Shown one piece after another: positions 25,687 through 35,670 of a DNA stretch of 64,000 nucleotides. The notes under the pieces are model-generated. The model ran no database searches. It was not told the DNA's origin and saw only the letters and a program-made list of their open reading frames with translations. Position 1 is the first letter of the stretch. Every line of letters starts with the position of its first letter. The position numbers and the translations under genes were made by a program. Origin of the DNA: Priestia taiwanensis (GTDB taxonomy: Bacteria > Bacillota > Bacilli > Bacillales > Bacillaceae_G); the NCBI RefSeq assembly GCF_014638355.1, contig NZ_BMFK01000001.1, positions 1,441,160 to 1,505,159 on the forward strand, in the 5' to 3' direction.

Positions 25687-25715
25687 ATTATTGCACCAAA
25701 ATGGTTATATGTCAA
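25687..25715 (-). promoter_or_regulatory. Sigma-A promoter of the pyr operon
   Basis: TTGACA (25715-25710), exactly 17 nt, then AATAAT (25692-25687). It overlaps the last codons of the upstream rluD-like gene and starts RNA just before the first PyrR attenuator. Confidence 0.85.
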
Positions 25716-26626
25716 TAACTTTTTCTTAGCTCTTCTAAAACTGCTTCTAAATATGCTGGCGTTGGTGCTTCAAATTCAATATGTTCCTTCGTTCTTGGGT
25801 GCTCAAAGCCTAGTACAGCTGCATGTAATGCTTGGCCATCAAGATTCATTGTTTTTCTCGGTCCATACTTTGGATCACCTACTAATGGGAAACCAATGTA
25901 CTTCATGTGTACACGAATTTGATGCGTACGACCTGTTTCTAATTGACATTCCACTAACGTATAGCCATGGAAACGCTCTAACACGTGGAAATGTGTTACT
26001 GCATGTTTACTATTCTCTTCTGTTACTGTCATACTTTGACGATCTTGTTTGTCACGACCAATTGGTGCGTCAATTGTTCCTTTATCATGCGGAATCACAC
26101 CGTGTACTAACGCCACATAGCGGCGCACAACTGTTTTTGCGACAAGTTGATTTACTAATGACTCATGAGCGATATCATTTTTCGCAACCATTAATAAACC
26201 AGACGTATCCTTATCAATACGGTGAACGATACCTGGACGCATTACACCATTAATTCCTGATAAATCTGTGCAATGTGCCATTAAACCGTTTACTAATGTA
26301 CCTGTCACATGTCCGATTGCAGGGTGAACAACCATTCCTTTTGGCTTATTCACAACTAATACGTCGCTATCTTCAAAGTAAATGTCTAAGTCCATTTTCT
26401 CTGGTAAAATATCTAACGGCTGTGCCTCAGGTATTTCGATAACAATTTCATCATTTAATTTTACTTTGTAATTTCCTTTTGGTGCTTTTCCATTCACGGT
26501 TACAACACCTTCTTTGATCCACGCTTGTACTTGCGAACGAGACCACTGTGCGTCTACAGTTGATAATACTTTATCAATACGCTCACCTTGCAATGTATCA
26601 TCAATTGTAATTGTTCTTGTTTCCAT
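25712..26626 (-). CDS. RluD-family 23S rRNA pseudouridine synthase (YlyB)
   Basis: Predicted to convert uridines in large-subunit rRNA to pseudouridine. The 304 residues begin with an S4-like RNA-binding region (about 14-75) and continue with the RluA/RluD catalytic domain, with the catalytic Asp in HRIDKDTSGLL (about 136-146) and GRTHQIRVH near 225. It sits between lspA and pyrR, exactly as ylyB does in B. subtilis. Target site cannot be told. Confidence 0.92.
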   Translation of the reverse strand: METRTITIDDTLQGERIDKVLSTVDAQWSRSQVQAWIKEGVVTVNGKAPKGNYKVKLNDEIVIEIPEAQPLDILPEKMDLDIYFEDSDVLVVNKPKGMVVHPAIGHVTGTLVNGLMAHCTDLSGINGVMRPGIVHRIDKDTSGLLMVAKNDIAHESLVNQLVAKTVVRRYVALVHGVIPHDKGTIDAPIGRDKQDRQSMTVTEENSKHAVTHFHVLERFHGYTLVECQLETGRTHQIRVHMKYIGFPLVGDPKYGPRKTMNLDGQALHAAVLGFEHPRTKEHIEFEAPTPAYLEAVLEELRKSY

Positions 26627-26672
26627 TTAACTATCCCTCTTTCTTATATGCTACGAAAGAAAAGGAAGCGTG

Positions 26673-27128
26673 TTAGCTTCCTTTTTTCCCTTCTAAAATC
26701 GTCTGAATAAAAATTAGTCCTACTCCAATACATAAAGCCGCGTCTGCCACGTTGAACACCGGGAAACTATACGAGAAAATATATGTATGAACAAAATCAA
26801 CTACTTCTTGTCGGAACACACGATCAATAAAGTTACCAATCGTTCCACCTAACATTAATGCTAATCCTGTTCCTAATAATTTATCTTGTAAACCTTCTTT
26901 ACGTACAAAATACATAACTCCTGCAATAAAGACAACCGTTACGATATAGAAGAACCACATTTGACCTTGTAAAATCCCCCACGCTGCACCACGATTGCGG
27001 TGAGAAGTAATATATAAGAAATTTTCAATAACAGGAATACTTTGTCCTAATTCCATATACTTGACAATTGCCCATTTTGTTAACTGGTCAATTAATATTA
27101 CTACGAATGCAATGAGATAAAAATACAT
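26673..27128 (-). CDS. lspA: Lipoprotein signal peptidase (signal peptidase II)
   Basis: Aspartic protease of the plasma membrane that removes signal peptides from diacylated prolipoproteins. The 151 residues give four hydrophobic segments; the two catalytic Asp are in GNFIDRVFR (about 103-111) and FNVADAALC (about 129-137), and the [10 protein letters not shown] loop near 42-51 is typical. SD AGAGGGGG precedes the ATG. It is followed by the rluD-like gene. Confidence 0.95.
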   Translation of the reverse strand: MYFYLIAFVVILIDQLTKWAIVKYMELGQSIPVIENFLYITSHRNRGAAWGILQGQMWFFYIVTVVFIAGVMYFVRKEGLQDKLLGTGLALMLGGTIGNFIDRVFRQEVVDFVHTYIFSYSFPVFNVADAALCIGVGLIFIQTILEGKKGS

Positions 27129-27271
27129 AATTTCCCCCTCTAGTGTGCCATAATAGTATAGGTGTTACTTATGCATTTTAGCACACTCTTTCTATAAGAG
27201 AAAAGGGATTGTCTAGAAAACATACGAGAATTGCATATTTTCTTCTTTTTCTATGGACAATTGGCAAGTAT

Positions 27272-27613
27272 TCAGCGATAAAATCTCTGGTATGATACGT
27301 CCGCCACTGTTCGCGCCGTCGGTAAAATACGTAGTTGCTTTATTTCCATTCTCGTTCCTGTTTCTTCACAAATACCATAAATCCCAAGTTGCATCTTTAA
27401 AAGCGCTCGCTTTACATCTTGTAAATCTTCTTTTATATGATGCACAAGCATTTTACGTTTTACTTGTTCTTCAGCAGCTTTTCCTGGGTGAAATGTTAAC
27501 TCTTCACTTATTTCTGTATCATACTTATTGTAATACTCTTTCAATAATCTCGTTTCAAGTTCTTTCTTTGTCAGTTCAAGCTCTGATTGTATTTCCAAAA
27601 ATGCATCCCTCAT
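27272..27613 (-). CDS. YlyA-like protein of the DksA/TraR family without a complete zinc finger
   Basis: The 113 residues resemble the YteA/YlyA branch of DksA/TraR proteins, which in Bacillus may act on transcription. The N-terminal half is a charged helical hairpin; the C-terminal part reads GICEETGTRMEIKQLR...PTARTV, where a full DksA finger would have four Cys. Only one Cys remains, so zinc binding of the usual kind is not possible. The ATG at 27613 has SD AAGGAGG at 9 nt; the longer upstream frame lacks an SD. Position next to lspA matches B. subtilis ylyA. Confidence 0.78.
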   Translation of the reverse strand: MRDAFLEIQSELELTKKELETRLLKEYYNKYDTEISEELTFHPGKAAEEQVKRKMLVHHIKEDLQDVKRALLKMQLGIYGICEETGTRMEIKQLRILPTARTVADVSYQRFYR

Positions 27614-27828
27614 TATGAAAATCCTCCTTGAAACGTTGTTGTAAGTCGTTGTTGTAGTCATTAGTGTATCCGAAATTTTTTTCTCTACGGCACACACTTT
27701 TTTCCTTATATTCAAATATTTAATCCCGCAAAATTATCCAAGGATTTCGATACCATATACCTCCCCGCTTGAGTCCTCACTCTCCGTTCCGTTTTATAAA
27801 AACTCTTCATCCTCTTCATAAAAAAAGA

Positions 27829-27855
27829 CGACTACTAGTTGCATAGTAATCGTCC
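27829..27855 (-). terminator. Terminator after the 2-hydroxyacid dehydrogenase gene
   Basis: Minus-strand stem GACGATTACTA/TAGTAGTCGTC (with G-T pairs) followed by TTTTTTT. Confidence 0.82.
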
Positions 27856-27861
27856 TCTTCT

Positions 27862-28836
27862 TTAGCTATATACACATTCTTTCACTTCATTAACAGGCGT
27901 AAGCGGCTTCTTTCCGCCTAGGACAGCAAGTATATTCTCCACTGCCATCACAGCCATTGCATCTCTCGTCTCAATTGTTGCATTGCCAATATGCGGTGTT
28001 AACACCACATTCTTTAATGTCTTTAATTCTTCCGTGATATGTGGCTCGAATTCGAATACATCAAGCGCTGCACCTTCAATGACACCATTTTTTAGCGCAT
28101 CAACTAATGCTTGTTCGTTCATGATTGGGCCTCTCGATGCGTTTACAATATACGCTGTTTTCTTCATCATTGCTAATTCGTCCGTGCTAATCATATGTTT
28201 CATCGATGCGTTGTACGAACAGTTAATTGTAATGAAATCAGCCGTTTGCAATAACTCCTCAAATGGTACATAGGTGACACCTAGTTCTTTCTCTACTTCT
28301 TCTTTACGATTTGGCCCAGTATAGATAACATGTAAGCCAAATGCTTTTGCACGCTTCGCTACACCTTGGCCAATTTTCCCTAAACCGATAATACCAAGTG
28401 TTTTGCCGTATACTTCACGCCCTAAGAAGAAAAGCGGTGCCCATCCATTAAAACCGACTGCGCGACACAATTCGTCTCCTTCTGCAACACGACGAGTAGC
28501 CGCTAGCAGTAATGCAAACGTTAATTCAGCCGTTGCTTCGGTCGATACATTCGGTGTATTTGTTACATGAATACCTCTTTCTTCCGCATATTGATAATCA
28601 ATGTTGTCAAAACCAGCGCCGTAATTCGCAATAATTTTTGCTTTCGTTGCTACATCGATTGTTGCACGACTTACTTTCGTTGATAATAAGCTAAGGATCG
28701 CATCACTCTTACGGACGCGTACTTGAAGCTCTTCCTCGCTAATTAATTCTTCGCCAGTATACATATCTACGTTATGCCCTTCTAACAAACGTAATCCTTC
28801 CTCTGGTATGTTTCCTGCTACAAATATAGTTGCCAT
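27862..28836 (-). CDS. D-isomer-specific 2-hydroxyacid dehydrogenase
   Basis: NAD(P)-dependent enzyme reducing a 2-oxoacid; the glyoxylate/hydroxypyruvate reductase branch fits best but the substrate is not certain. The 324 residues show the dinucleotide motif GLGKIGQGVAKRA near 150-162, the catalytic Arg in NASRGPIMNE near 234, Glu near 263 and His in TPHIGN near 282-287. The ATG at 28836 is preferred over a GTG three codons upstream because AAAGGA would lie too close to the latter. First (in map order) of three accessory genes between ylyA and ileS. Confidence 0.87.
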   Translation of the reverse strand: MATIFVAGNIPEEGLRLLEGHNVDMYTGEELISEEELQVRVRKSDAILSLLSTKVSRATIDVATKAKIIANYGAGFDNIDYQYAEERGIHVTNTPNVSTEATAELTFALLLAATRRVAEGDELCRAVGFNGWAPLFFLGREVYGKTLGIIGLGKIGQGVAKRAKAFGLHVIYTGPNRKEEVEKELGVTYVPFEELLQTADFITINCSYNASMKHMISTDELAMMKKTAYIVNASRGPIMNEQALVDALKNGVIEGAALDVFEFEPHITEELKTLKNVVLTPHIGNATIETRDAMAVMAVENILAVLGGKKPLTPVNEVKECVYS

Positions 28837-28915
28837 GTGTGCCACAATCCTTTCTGTCTGTTATACACTTATCATAAAAGGATATATCCGAAATCACAAC
28901 GAAAATACCTTTTAC

Positions 28916-29602
28916 TTATCTAACTTGTACATTGTTACGTACTATGTATTCACGAACAGTCGCCTGTGCTAAACAAGTAGACGAATCAACGAAAAAGTCT
29001 TTCTCTGCTTCCACGTCTATTACGACATTTAAATCTGTACAAGCAACGATACAAACGTCTACAGTCGCTTTCAACTCTTTATATAAACTGTTCCATACAC
29101 GTGTAGCTTCAACTATCTTCCCTGCCTTAATCATTGCTAATAATTCATTAATTGCTACTTGCCATTCATTTTTCTGAATATGCTCTACTTCCTGTAAGTA
29201 CTCATCATACAAACAAGAATCCACAGTCGTTTGCGTTGCTAAAACTGCAACTTTCTTCGCTTCTTTAGGAATCGCTTTCATCGTTTCTTCAACGATATGT
29301 AAGATAGGAATGGTAAGTTGTTGCTTAATGTTATGTATGTACAAGTGCCCTGTATTACATGGCATCGCAATGAAATCTACACCAGTTTTTTCTAAGCGTT
29401 TAGCTCCCGCAATAATTGCTTTTTCCATATCATTATGATTAATTGGCTTATTCGTATAATAAGGTGTCGGGCACGAGTAAATCATCACTTCTGGAAAATC
29501 CATATCTTCCATTGCTCCGTATAATTGCTGGCACTGCATCATCACTTTATCAATAAAAGGACCTGTGGACATCGGTCCCATCCCCGCTAGTATTCCAATC
29601 AT
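28916..29602 (-). CDS. Aspartate/glutamate racemase family protein
   Basis: Cofactor-independent amino-acid racemase fold, similar to RacX/YgeA. The 228 residues start MIGILAGMGPMSTGPF, with both catalytic Cys present in MPCNTGH (about 80-86) and VACTDLN (about 188-194). D-amino acids made by such enzymes can enter peptidoglycan or act as signals, but the substrate is unknown here. It lies between a GNAT gene and a 2-hydroxyacid dehydrogenase. Confidence 0.85.
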   Translation of the reverse strand: MIGILAGMGPMSTGPFIDKVMMQCQQLYGAMEDMDFPEVMIYSCPTPYYTNKPINHNDMEKAIIAGAKRLEKTGVDFIAMPCNTGHLYIHNIKQQLTIPILHIVEETMKAIPKEAKKVAVLATQTTVDSCLYDEYLQEVEHIQKNEWQVAINELLAMIKAGKIVEATRVWNSLYKELKATVDVCIVACTDLNVVIDVEAEKDFFVDSSTCLAQATVREYIVRNNVQVR

Positions 29603-29673
29603 TTTACATACATCCTTTCACCGTTCATTATAGGCATTAAAAAAGTAGACCTTCTGTCGCAATGACGAACTTT

Positions 29674-30180
29674 TTAAACTGTTCGGTGATAACGGTTCGA
29701 AATGTATGCTTCCCCTTCTTCATTTGCATAGCTAGGTCTTTCGGATTGAAATACGAATCCTCTCGCTTCATAAAAAGGAATACCTTTATTGTTCCCTTTA
29801 GATACAGACACCCCTTGTTCTGTTATACCTAACTCTTTTTGCACATCTGTTAAACCTTTTAATAGTAGCGTGCCAATACCTTCTCCTCTTCGATTTGGAT
29901 CTAAATAAAACACATGTACTTCTCCTACTGTATCTGCGGTTAACCCTCCACCGATAGCACCAACAACCTCATCATTCTCTAAAGCAACGAACCAGACATT
30001 CCATTCTTTTGAGATGTTTTCTATTTCCCCTTTTACTCGGTCATAACTATAAAACTCTCCAATCACTCGTTCAATATAATACTGCGGATACATCTCTTTA
30101 TACGTTTCCCGATAGCCATCTGTACATACTTTGCAAATCCCTTCAATATGTTGTTCATTCGCTCTTTCAATCGTAATCAT
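29674..30180 (-). CDS. GNAT family N-acetyltransferase
   Basis: Acetyl-CoA-dependent acetyltransferase of unknown substrate. The 168 residues contain the acetyl-CoA motif VFYLDPNRRGEGIGTLLL near 95-112, followed by a helix and the FYEARGFV end motif near 143-150. The second of two close ATGs (30180) is preferred because AGGAGG is 6 nt away, whereas it abuts the first at 30186. It lies just downstream of ileS in the same direction. Confidence 0.83.
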   Translation of the reverse strand: MITIERANEQHIEGICKVCTDGYRETYKEMYPQYYIERVIGEFYSYDRVKGEIENISKEWNVWFVALENDEVVGAIGGGLTADTVGEVHVFYLDPNRRGEGIGTLLLKGLTDVQKELGITEQGVSVSKGNNKGIPFYEARGFVFQSERPSYANEEGEAYISNRYHRTV

Positions 30181-30281
30181 CGTCATCCTCCTTTTTCCTT
30201 TAATTGTGATTTTATCACAAAATTCTGTCTTTTCTACCCGAAAAAGACTGACTAGCTACATCGCTAATCAGTCTTTACATG

Positions 30282-33038
30282 TTATGCTAATTCTTTGACT
30301 ACTGATGCACAGCGCGTACATAATGTTGCATGTTCGCTATCTGTTCCAACAGTTGGTGTTACAGTCCAGCAACGCTCACACGTATCGCCTTCTGCTTGTT
30401 TTACTACGATTGCACATGTATCGAATTGTTGTGCTTCTTCTGGTGCTTCACCAGCTGCTACAACGAACTCAGATACGATGAATAATTGTTGTACGTTCTC
30501 TTCAATTGAATCAAGAAGTGCTTTCGTTTCTGCAGTTGGGTACATCGTTAAGCTTGCATTTAATGATTTACCGATGACTTTCTCGTTACGAGCTACTTCT
30601 AATGCTTTTAACACGTCATCACGTAAGTCCATGAAAGCATCCCACTTCTTAAGAAGCGCTTCTGCATCCTTTACTTCTACTGTTCCCGGCATATCTGTTA
30701 ATTGTACAGAAGCTTCTTCTGCACCTTGAACGAACGCCCAAACCTCGTCTGCTGTATGAGGTAAAATTGGTGCCATTAATTTCGTTAATGTTACTAACAC
30801 TTCATAGTACACTGTTTGGATTGCACGACGATCTGCATTGTTTGCAGCTTCGATATATAATACGTCTTTCGCAAAGTCTAAGTAGAATGCACTTAAATCT
30901 ACTGAACAGAAGTTATTCACTGCTGTGTAGATTGTTGAGAAATCATATGCTTCGTATGACGCTGTTACACGATCATTTAATCCATTTAACTTCACTAACA
31001 TGTAACGATCTACTTCGCGTAAGTTCTCCACTGCTACTGCATCTTTCGTTACATCGAAGTCATGTAAGTTACCTAATAAGAAACGGAATGTGTTACGAAT
31101 CTTACGGTATGCTTCTGCAACTTGTTTTAAGATATCATCTGAAATACGTTGATCTGCTTGGTAGTCAACAGATGCAACCCATAAACGTAAAATATCCGCA
31201 CCCAATTGGTTACATACTTTAACTGGGTCAATCGTGTTACCAATAGACTTACTCATCTTACGACCTTCACCATCTAATGTGAATCCGTGAGAAACAACTG
31301 CTTTATAAGGCGCTTTACCTGTTAATGCTACTGCAGTTGATAACGAAGAGTTGAACCAACCACGGTATTGGTCAGAACCTTCTAAGTATAAGTCTGCAGG
31401 GTATTGTAAGTGATCACGCTCGTCACATACTGCTTGGTGAGAAGAACCCGAATCGAACCAAACGTCCATAATATCTTGTTCTTTCGTGAAGACGCCGTTT
31501 GGACTTGCTTCATGTGTGAATCCTTCTGGTAATAAGTCTTTTGCTTCACGCTCAAACCAAACGTTTGAACCATGCTCTCTGAATAAGTTTGCTACGTGCT
31601 CAATTGTTTCGTCTGTAATGATTTCTTCACCGTTCTCTGCGTAGAATACCGGAATTGGTACTCCCCATACACGTTGACGAGAAATACACCAGTCACCACG
31701 ATCACGAACCATGTTGAATAGACGAGTTTCTCCCCATGCTGGTAACCAATTCGTATCTTGAACAGCTTTTAATAAATCTTCACGAATTGCTGCAATTGAC
31801 GCAAACCATTGTGCTGTTGCACGGAAGATAACCGGCTTCTTCGTTCTCCAATCATGTGGATACGAGTGCTTGAAGAATGATAACTTCAGTAATGCACCTT
31901 TTGCTTCTAATTGCTCAACAATCGGTTTGTTTGCATTATCGTAGAATAATCCTTCAAATCCAGGCGCTTCGCTTGTCATATGACCTTTGTCATCAACAGG
32001 ACATAATACGTCTAAACCGTACTTTTGACCAACGATGAAGTCATCTTCACCGTGTCCCGGTGCAGTATGAACGCAACCTGTACCTGCATCTGTCGTTACG
32101 TGTTCACCTAACATCACTAATGAATCACGACCATATAACGGATGCTCAGCAACTACGTATTCGAAGTCAGCACCTTTGTGTATTCTTACTACTTCTACAT
32201 TCTCCCACTCAAGAACTTTCGTTACTTCTTCTACTAATGCAGAAGCTACGATATACTTGTTGCCATCTACGTTGACAACGCTATATTCTAATTCAGGGTG
32301 AACAGAGATACCTAAGTTCGCTGGCATTGTCCAAGGAGTAGTTGTCCAGATGATGAACTTCTCATCGCCCTCTAACACACCTTTTGTATCTTTAATTCCA
32401 AATGCTACATAAATAGATGCTGAGCGCTTATCTTGGTACTCGATTTCAGCTTCTGCAAGTGCTGATTCACTTGATGGAGACCAGTATACTGGCTTTTTCC
32501 CTTTGTAGATTAAGCCTCGTTTCGCCATTTCACCAAATACTTTAATTTGGCGTGCTTCATACGCTGCATCTAACGTGATGTATGGGTTGTCCCAGTCACC
32601 ACGTGCGCCTAGACGCTTAAATTGCTCACGTTGACGATCAACTTGGCTAAGTGCATACTCTTCGCAAAGACTACGGAATTCCGCAACGGATAATTCTTTG
32701 CGATTTACTTTTTTATTGTTTGTTAAAGCTTGCTCGATTGGTAAACCATGTGTATCCCAACCTGGTACATACGGTGCACAGAAGCCTGACATTGACTTGT
32801 AGCGTACGATAAAGTCTTTTAATACTTTATTTAACGAGTGACCGATATGGATATCACCGTTTGCATATGGAGGTCCATCGTGTAGTACAAATAATGGACG
32901 ATCTTTCGTTCTCTCTTGTACTTTCTCATAAATATTCATTTCTTCCCATTTCGCTTGCATATCTGGCTCACGCTTTGGTAAATTACCGCGCATTGGAAAT
33001 TCTGTTTGTGGCATTAATAAGGTATCTTTGTATTCCAT
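30282..33038 (-). CDS. ileS: Isoleucyl-tRNA synthetase
   Basis: Charges tRNA-Ile. The 918 residues show the class I motifs [11 protein letters not shown] (about 61-71) and [10 protein letters not shown] (near 594-603), the large CP1 editing insert between them, and a C-terminal zinc finger CERCW...CTRC (about 886-909). Bacterial IleS type 1 by length and zinc domain. It is regulated by an Ile T-box leader; downstream genes are probably accessory rather than part of its function. Confidence 0.97.
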   Translation of the reverse strand: MEYKDTLLMPQTEFPMRGNLPKREPDMQAKWEEMNIYEKVQERTKDRPLFVLHDGPPYANGDIHIGHSLNKVLKDFIVRYKSMSGFCAPYVPGWDTHGLPIEQALTNNKKVNRKELSVAEFRSLCEEYALSQVDRQREQFKRLGARGDWDNPYITLDAAYEARQIKVFGEMAKRGLIYKGKKPVYWSPSSESALAEAEIEYQDKRSASIYVAFGIKDTKGVLEGDEKFIIWTTTPWTMPANLGISVHPELEYSVVNVDGNKYIVASALVEEVTKVLEWENVEVVRIHKGADFEYVVAEHPLYGRDSLVMLGEHVTTDAGTGCVHTAPGHGEDDFIVGQKYGLDVLCPVDDKGHMTSEAPGFEGLFYDNANKPIVEQLEAKGALLKLSFFKHSYPHDWRTKKPVIFRATAQWFASIAAIREDLLKAVQDTNWLPAWGETRLFNMVRDRGDWCISRQRVWGVPIPVFYAENGEEIITDETIEHVANLFREHGSNVWFEREAKDLLPEGFTHEASPNGVFTKEQDIMDVWFDSGSSHQAVCDERDHLQYPADLYLEGSDQYRGWFNSSLSTAVALTGKAPYKAVVSHGFTLDGEGRKMSKSIGNTIDPVKVCNQLGADILRLWVASVDYQADQRISDDILKQVAEAYRKIRNTFRFLLGNLHDFDVTKDAVAVENLREVDRYMLVKLNGLNDRVTASYEAYDFSTIYTAVNNFCSVDLSAFYLDFAKDVLYIEAANNADRRAIQTVYYEVLVTLTKLMAPILPHTADEVWAFVQGAEEASVQLTDMPGTVEVKDAEALLKKWDAFMDLRDDVLKALEVARNEKVIGKSLNASLTMYPTAETKALLDSIEENVQQLFIVSEFVVAAGEAPEEAQQFDTCAIVVKQAEGDTCERCWTVTPTVGTDSEHATLCTRCASVVKELA

Positions 33039-33087
33039 TGTCTACTCCTCCTAAGTTATCTACATCATCAGCTTTGCCAGAGTGAAC

Positions 33088-33350
33088 GAAAAAAAGACCC
33101 CTCATCCCAAGAAGGGACGAGAAGGTCTTCCCGTGTTACCACCCTAGTTAGACATAACTATATGTATAGTATATATCCACTCTGACATTCTTAACGCGAA
33201 TGAAACGCCAACGCCTACTCCTCATTTCAGCATGGAACTCCAGGGTGATTTTCATCTTATCTTCTTATCTCGAGCTCACACCATCCTCGATTCGCTAATT
33301 AAGTATCGATAAAACTACTCGTCCCTATCTTCATCATTCAGTAGTATATG
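33088..33350 (-). promoter_or_regulatory. T-box leader of ileS, isoleucine specific
   Basis: On the minus strand the specifier segment reads AAA-ATC-ACC with ATC at 33249-33247, an Ile codon. The T-box AGGGTGGTAACACGG (about 33145-33131) has TGGT, fitting an A discriminator as in tRNA-Ile. The competing terminator is AAGACC...CGTCCC/GGGATG...GGTCTT followed by TTTTTTT (33088-33130). Confidence 0.93.
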
Positions 33351-33357
33351 TTATTGA

Positions 33358-33386
33358 ATTATATGTAAGATTAAAAAAAACGTCAA
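33358..33386 (-). promoter_or_regulatory. Sigma-A promoter of ileS
   Basis: TTGACG (33386-33381), 17 nt, then a perfect TATAAT (33363-33358), directly ahead of the T-box. Confidence 0.88.
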
Positions 33387-33401
33387 GTCATTTTGGATAG
33401 T

Positions 33402-33896
33402 TTATTCTTGTCCTTGCTCTAACAACTCTTTATTAAGTTCCATTAAGTTGTCCCAGTCATCATTTTGAAGCATTTCTAGTTGTGCTTCAATTAGCATTTT
33501 GAAACGCGTACGGAATACTTTTGATTGTTTCTTTAAGTCTTCAATTTCAATCGCGACTTTACGTGACTTCGCTAATGCTTCATTCACAATACGGTCTGCA
33601 TTCTTCTCTGCTTCACGAATAATTAATTTTGATTCTTTCACAGCATTTCCTTTTACTTCTTCTGCTGTTTCTTGTGCAATTAGAATCGATTTGTTTAATG
33701 TATCTTCAATGTTCGAGAAATGACTTAAACGGTCTGTTAAGTCAGTTACCTTCGCTTCTAACTCTTTCTTCTCACGGATGACTAACTCATAATCTTTAAT
33801 TACTTGGTCTAAAAAATCATTTACTTCATCTTCAGCATATCCACGGAATCCACGAGCGAATTCCTTGTTATGAATGTCTAACGGTGTTAATGGCAC
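33402..33896 (-). CDS. divIVA: DivIVA, cell-pole and septum curvature protein
   Basis: Coiled-coil scaffold that gathers at septa and poles and recruits division and sporulation proteins. The 164 residues begin MPLTPLDIHNKEFARGFRGY, the lipid-binding N-domain with Phe and Arg near 15-18, followed by two long coiled coils (about 30-150). A GTG start at 33896 is chosen: GGAGGTGG lies 5 nt upstream and the product matches the family's MPLTP start. The longer frame's TTG would lie within the SD. Confidence 0.94.
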   Translation of the reverse strand: MPLTPLDIHNKEFARGFRGYAEDEVNDFLDQVIKDYELVIREKKELEAKVTDLTDRLSHFSNIEDTLNKSILIAQETAEEVKGNAVKESKLIIREAEKNADRIVNEALAKSRKVAIEIEDLKKQSKVFRTRFKMLIEAQLEMLQNDDWDNLMELNKELLEQGQE

Positions 33897-33987
33897 AAAC
33901 GCCACCTCCAAATTCTTATATTTAATATACGTATGATTCCTATTTTGCTCTTATTCGACAAAAAGAGAGGTATTCCTGCTAATAAAT

Positions 33988-34764
33988 TTAATTTTTTTGC
34001 AATCCATACGTAATTTTCCACTTATCTCGCTTCGTTTGCCCTTCAATTGACAACATTTTACACCTTCCGTATCCACGTACAGAAAATAAGTCATCTTCTC
34101 CACATTCAAACGACGGCTGTTCAACGATTTTATGGTTCACTTTCACAGCCCCGCCCTTAATGAGCATTTGAACTTTTTGGCGAGATAAGTGGAAAATTTC
34201 TGCAAGCACCACATCTAAGCGAAACGATGTTATCGTTCCTCTTCCTTCTTGCCACACTTCTTTCACAGTATGGATGGTAGAGAAAGGTATCGACTCAATT
34301 GCTACCTTCGCACGCCCTACCGATGTCACGTTCATTTCAACGAACGACGCAACTTCTTTCGAGACGACAAGTTGTACGGCATCGTTTGAAATAATGATGT
34401 CACCGTATTTTTGACGTTTAAGACCTATCCCCATTAGTGCACCTAACAGTTGGGGATGTGTAATCGTATGGAACTTAGAAGCATATTTCACTTCAAGTAA
34501 TAAAAGAGAAAAATCATCTTCCATCGGTTCTACATATGCTGGAACCAACAATGCACGTTTTCTCTCGCTCGTATCATGCCCGCCGAAGAAAGACACATTT
34601 ATCTCATCATTTCCTCCAACTAAACTACGAACAATATATTGCTCTCTCGGGTCTAAGAAATCCGTTAATTTCGAAGTATACGAGTATTCTACTTGTTGCT
34701 TCCACTCTAATACATGGTCAATAAATGTACGTTCTTCTTTCCGAAAATGTTCATAAATACTCAT
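33988..34764 (-). CDS. ylmH: YlmH, S4-domain RNA-binding protein
   Basis: Member of the YlmH family; B. subtilis YlmH has been linked to ribosome quality control and the gene sits in the division cluster. The 258 residues have an N-terminal globular region and a C-terminal S4 domain (about 180-240) with FRLDVVLAEIFHLSRQKVQ. SD is weak (GGGAC). It lies between ylmG and divIVA as in B. subtilis. The same genome region also encodes RqcH, the other RQC factor. Confidence 0.9.
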   Translation of the reverse strand: MSIYEHFRKEERTFIDHVLEWKQQVEYSYTSKLTDFLDPREQYIVRSLVGGNDEINVSFFGGHDTSERKRALLVPAYVEPMEDDFSLLLLEVKYASKFHTITHPQLLGALMGIGLKRQKYGDIIISNDAVQLVVSKEVASFVEMNVTSVGRAKVAIESIPFSTIHTVKEVWQEGRGTITSFRLDVVLAEIFHLSRQKVQMLIKGGAVKVNHKIVEQPSFECGEDDLFSVRGYGRCKMLSIEGQTKRDKWKITYGLQKN

Positions 34765-34782
34765 ATGATTGTCCCATCTATA

Positions 34783-35052
34783 TTAAATAAGATTTAACAG
34801 ACGGAATAATGACCAAAGCCCTTCCCCTGCAAAGCGAAGTACTAAAATAGCTACAAGTGGCGAAAGGTCAATCATTCCAAGTGGCGGGATAATTCGGCGG
34901 AACGGTTCTAAAAACGGCTCGCACATCGTCCCTAAAAACGTGCCTAAAGCAGAATCTCTTGCTCCAGGGAAGAATGACATTAAAATATATCCAATAATAA
35001 AATAACTATAGATGCTAAGAATGGTTTGTAAAATCTCTAGTACAAGTAACAT
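34783..35052 (-). CDS. ylmG: YlmG / YggT family membrane protein
   Basis: Small 89-residue membrane protein with two hydrophobic segments (about 5-27 and 60-85) separated by the conserved loop MCEPFLEPFRRIIPP near 43-57. The YggT family is associated with the division cluster, and no enzymatic role is known. SD GAGGTGG precedes the ATG. Placed between sepF and ylmH, consistent with gene order in Firmicutes. Confidence 0.9.
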   Translation of the reverse strand: MLLVLEILQTILSIYSYFIIGYILMSFFPGARDSALGTFLGTMCEPFLEPFRRIIPPLGMIDLSPLVAILVLRFAGEGLWSLFRLLNLI

Positions 35053-35058
35053 ATATGT

Positions 35059-35541
35059 CTACCACCTCTTTTGACTGTTTTCGAAATCAATATTCAAGTC
35101 TGAGATTTGCCCAGAAATATCAACGTTATCAGACGTACATAAGAATGTGCTAGAACCAATTTTCTTAATATCGCCGCCGATTGCATATGTCGTACCACTT
35201 AAGAAATCAACAATACGCTTTGCATGCTCGTAATCTACTTGTTGAAGATTAATGACAACGGCACGTTTACTAAGTAAATGATCCGCAATTTGTTGTACTT
35301 CTGAGTATGCACGTGGCTCTAGTAATACTACTTTAGCAGGGTGCTTTCCATTTTGCACACTTTGAATACTCACAACATTTTGATTTGCACCTCGTTGCGG
35401 ACGCTTTGGCTCTTCGTATCGATCTTGTCGATCTTGTCTGTCTTGCCTCTCATGCCTTTCTTCTTTTACATTGGGCTCATCATCATAATATTCTTCCTCA
35501 TATTCTTCTTCTAATCCAAAATACTTCTTAAAAAATCCCAT
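35059..35541 (-). CDS. sepF: SepF, cell-division protein anchoring FtsZ
   Basis: Cytosolic ring-forming protein that ties FtsZ to the membrane. The 160 residues have an N-terminal amphipathic membrane helix ([10 protein letters not shown]), an acidic and then repetitive linker (about 12-50) with three RQD triplets, and the C-terminal SepF domain with VVLLEPRAY and [13 protein letters not shown]. The ATG at 35541 has SD AAGGAGGG; a longer upstream frame is not family-like. Confidence 0.93.
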   Translation of the reverse strand: MGFFKKYFGLEEEYEEEYYDDEPNVKEERHERQDRQDRQDRYEEPKRPQRGANQNVVSIQSVQNGKHPAKVVLLEPRAYSEVQQIADHLLSKRAVVINLQQVDYEHAKRIVDFLSGTTYAIGGDIKKIGSSTFLCTSDNVDISGQISDLNIDFENSQKRW

Positions 35542-35670
35542 AGTATGTCCCTCCTTATAAAATATAATATAGTCTAGCATCTAAAACCGAACCAATGACA
35601 TATGGCGAGTGTAGTTGTCTACCTTCATCACCTTTGCCCATGAAATAAAATAATAGCTAGTGGTTTAATC

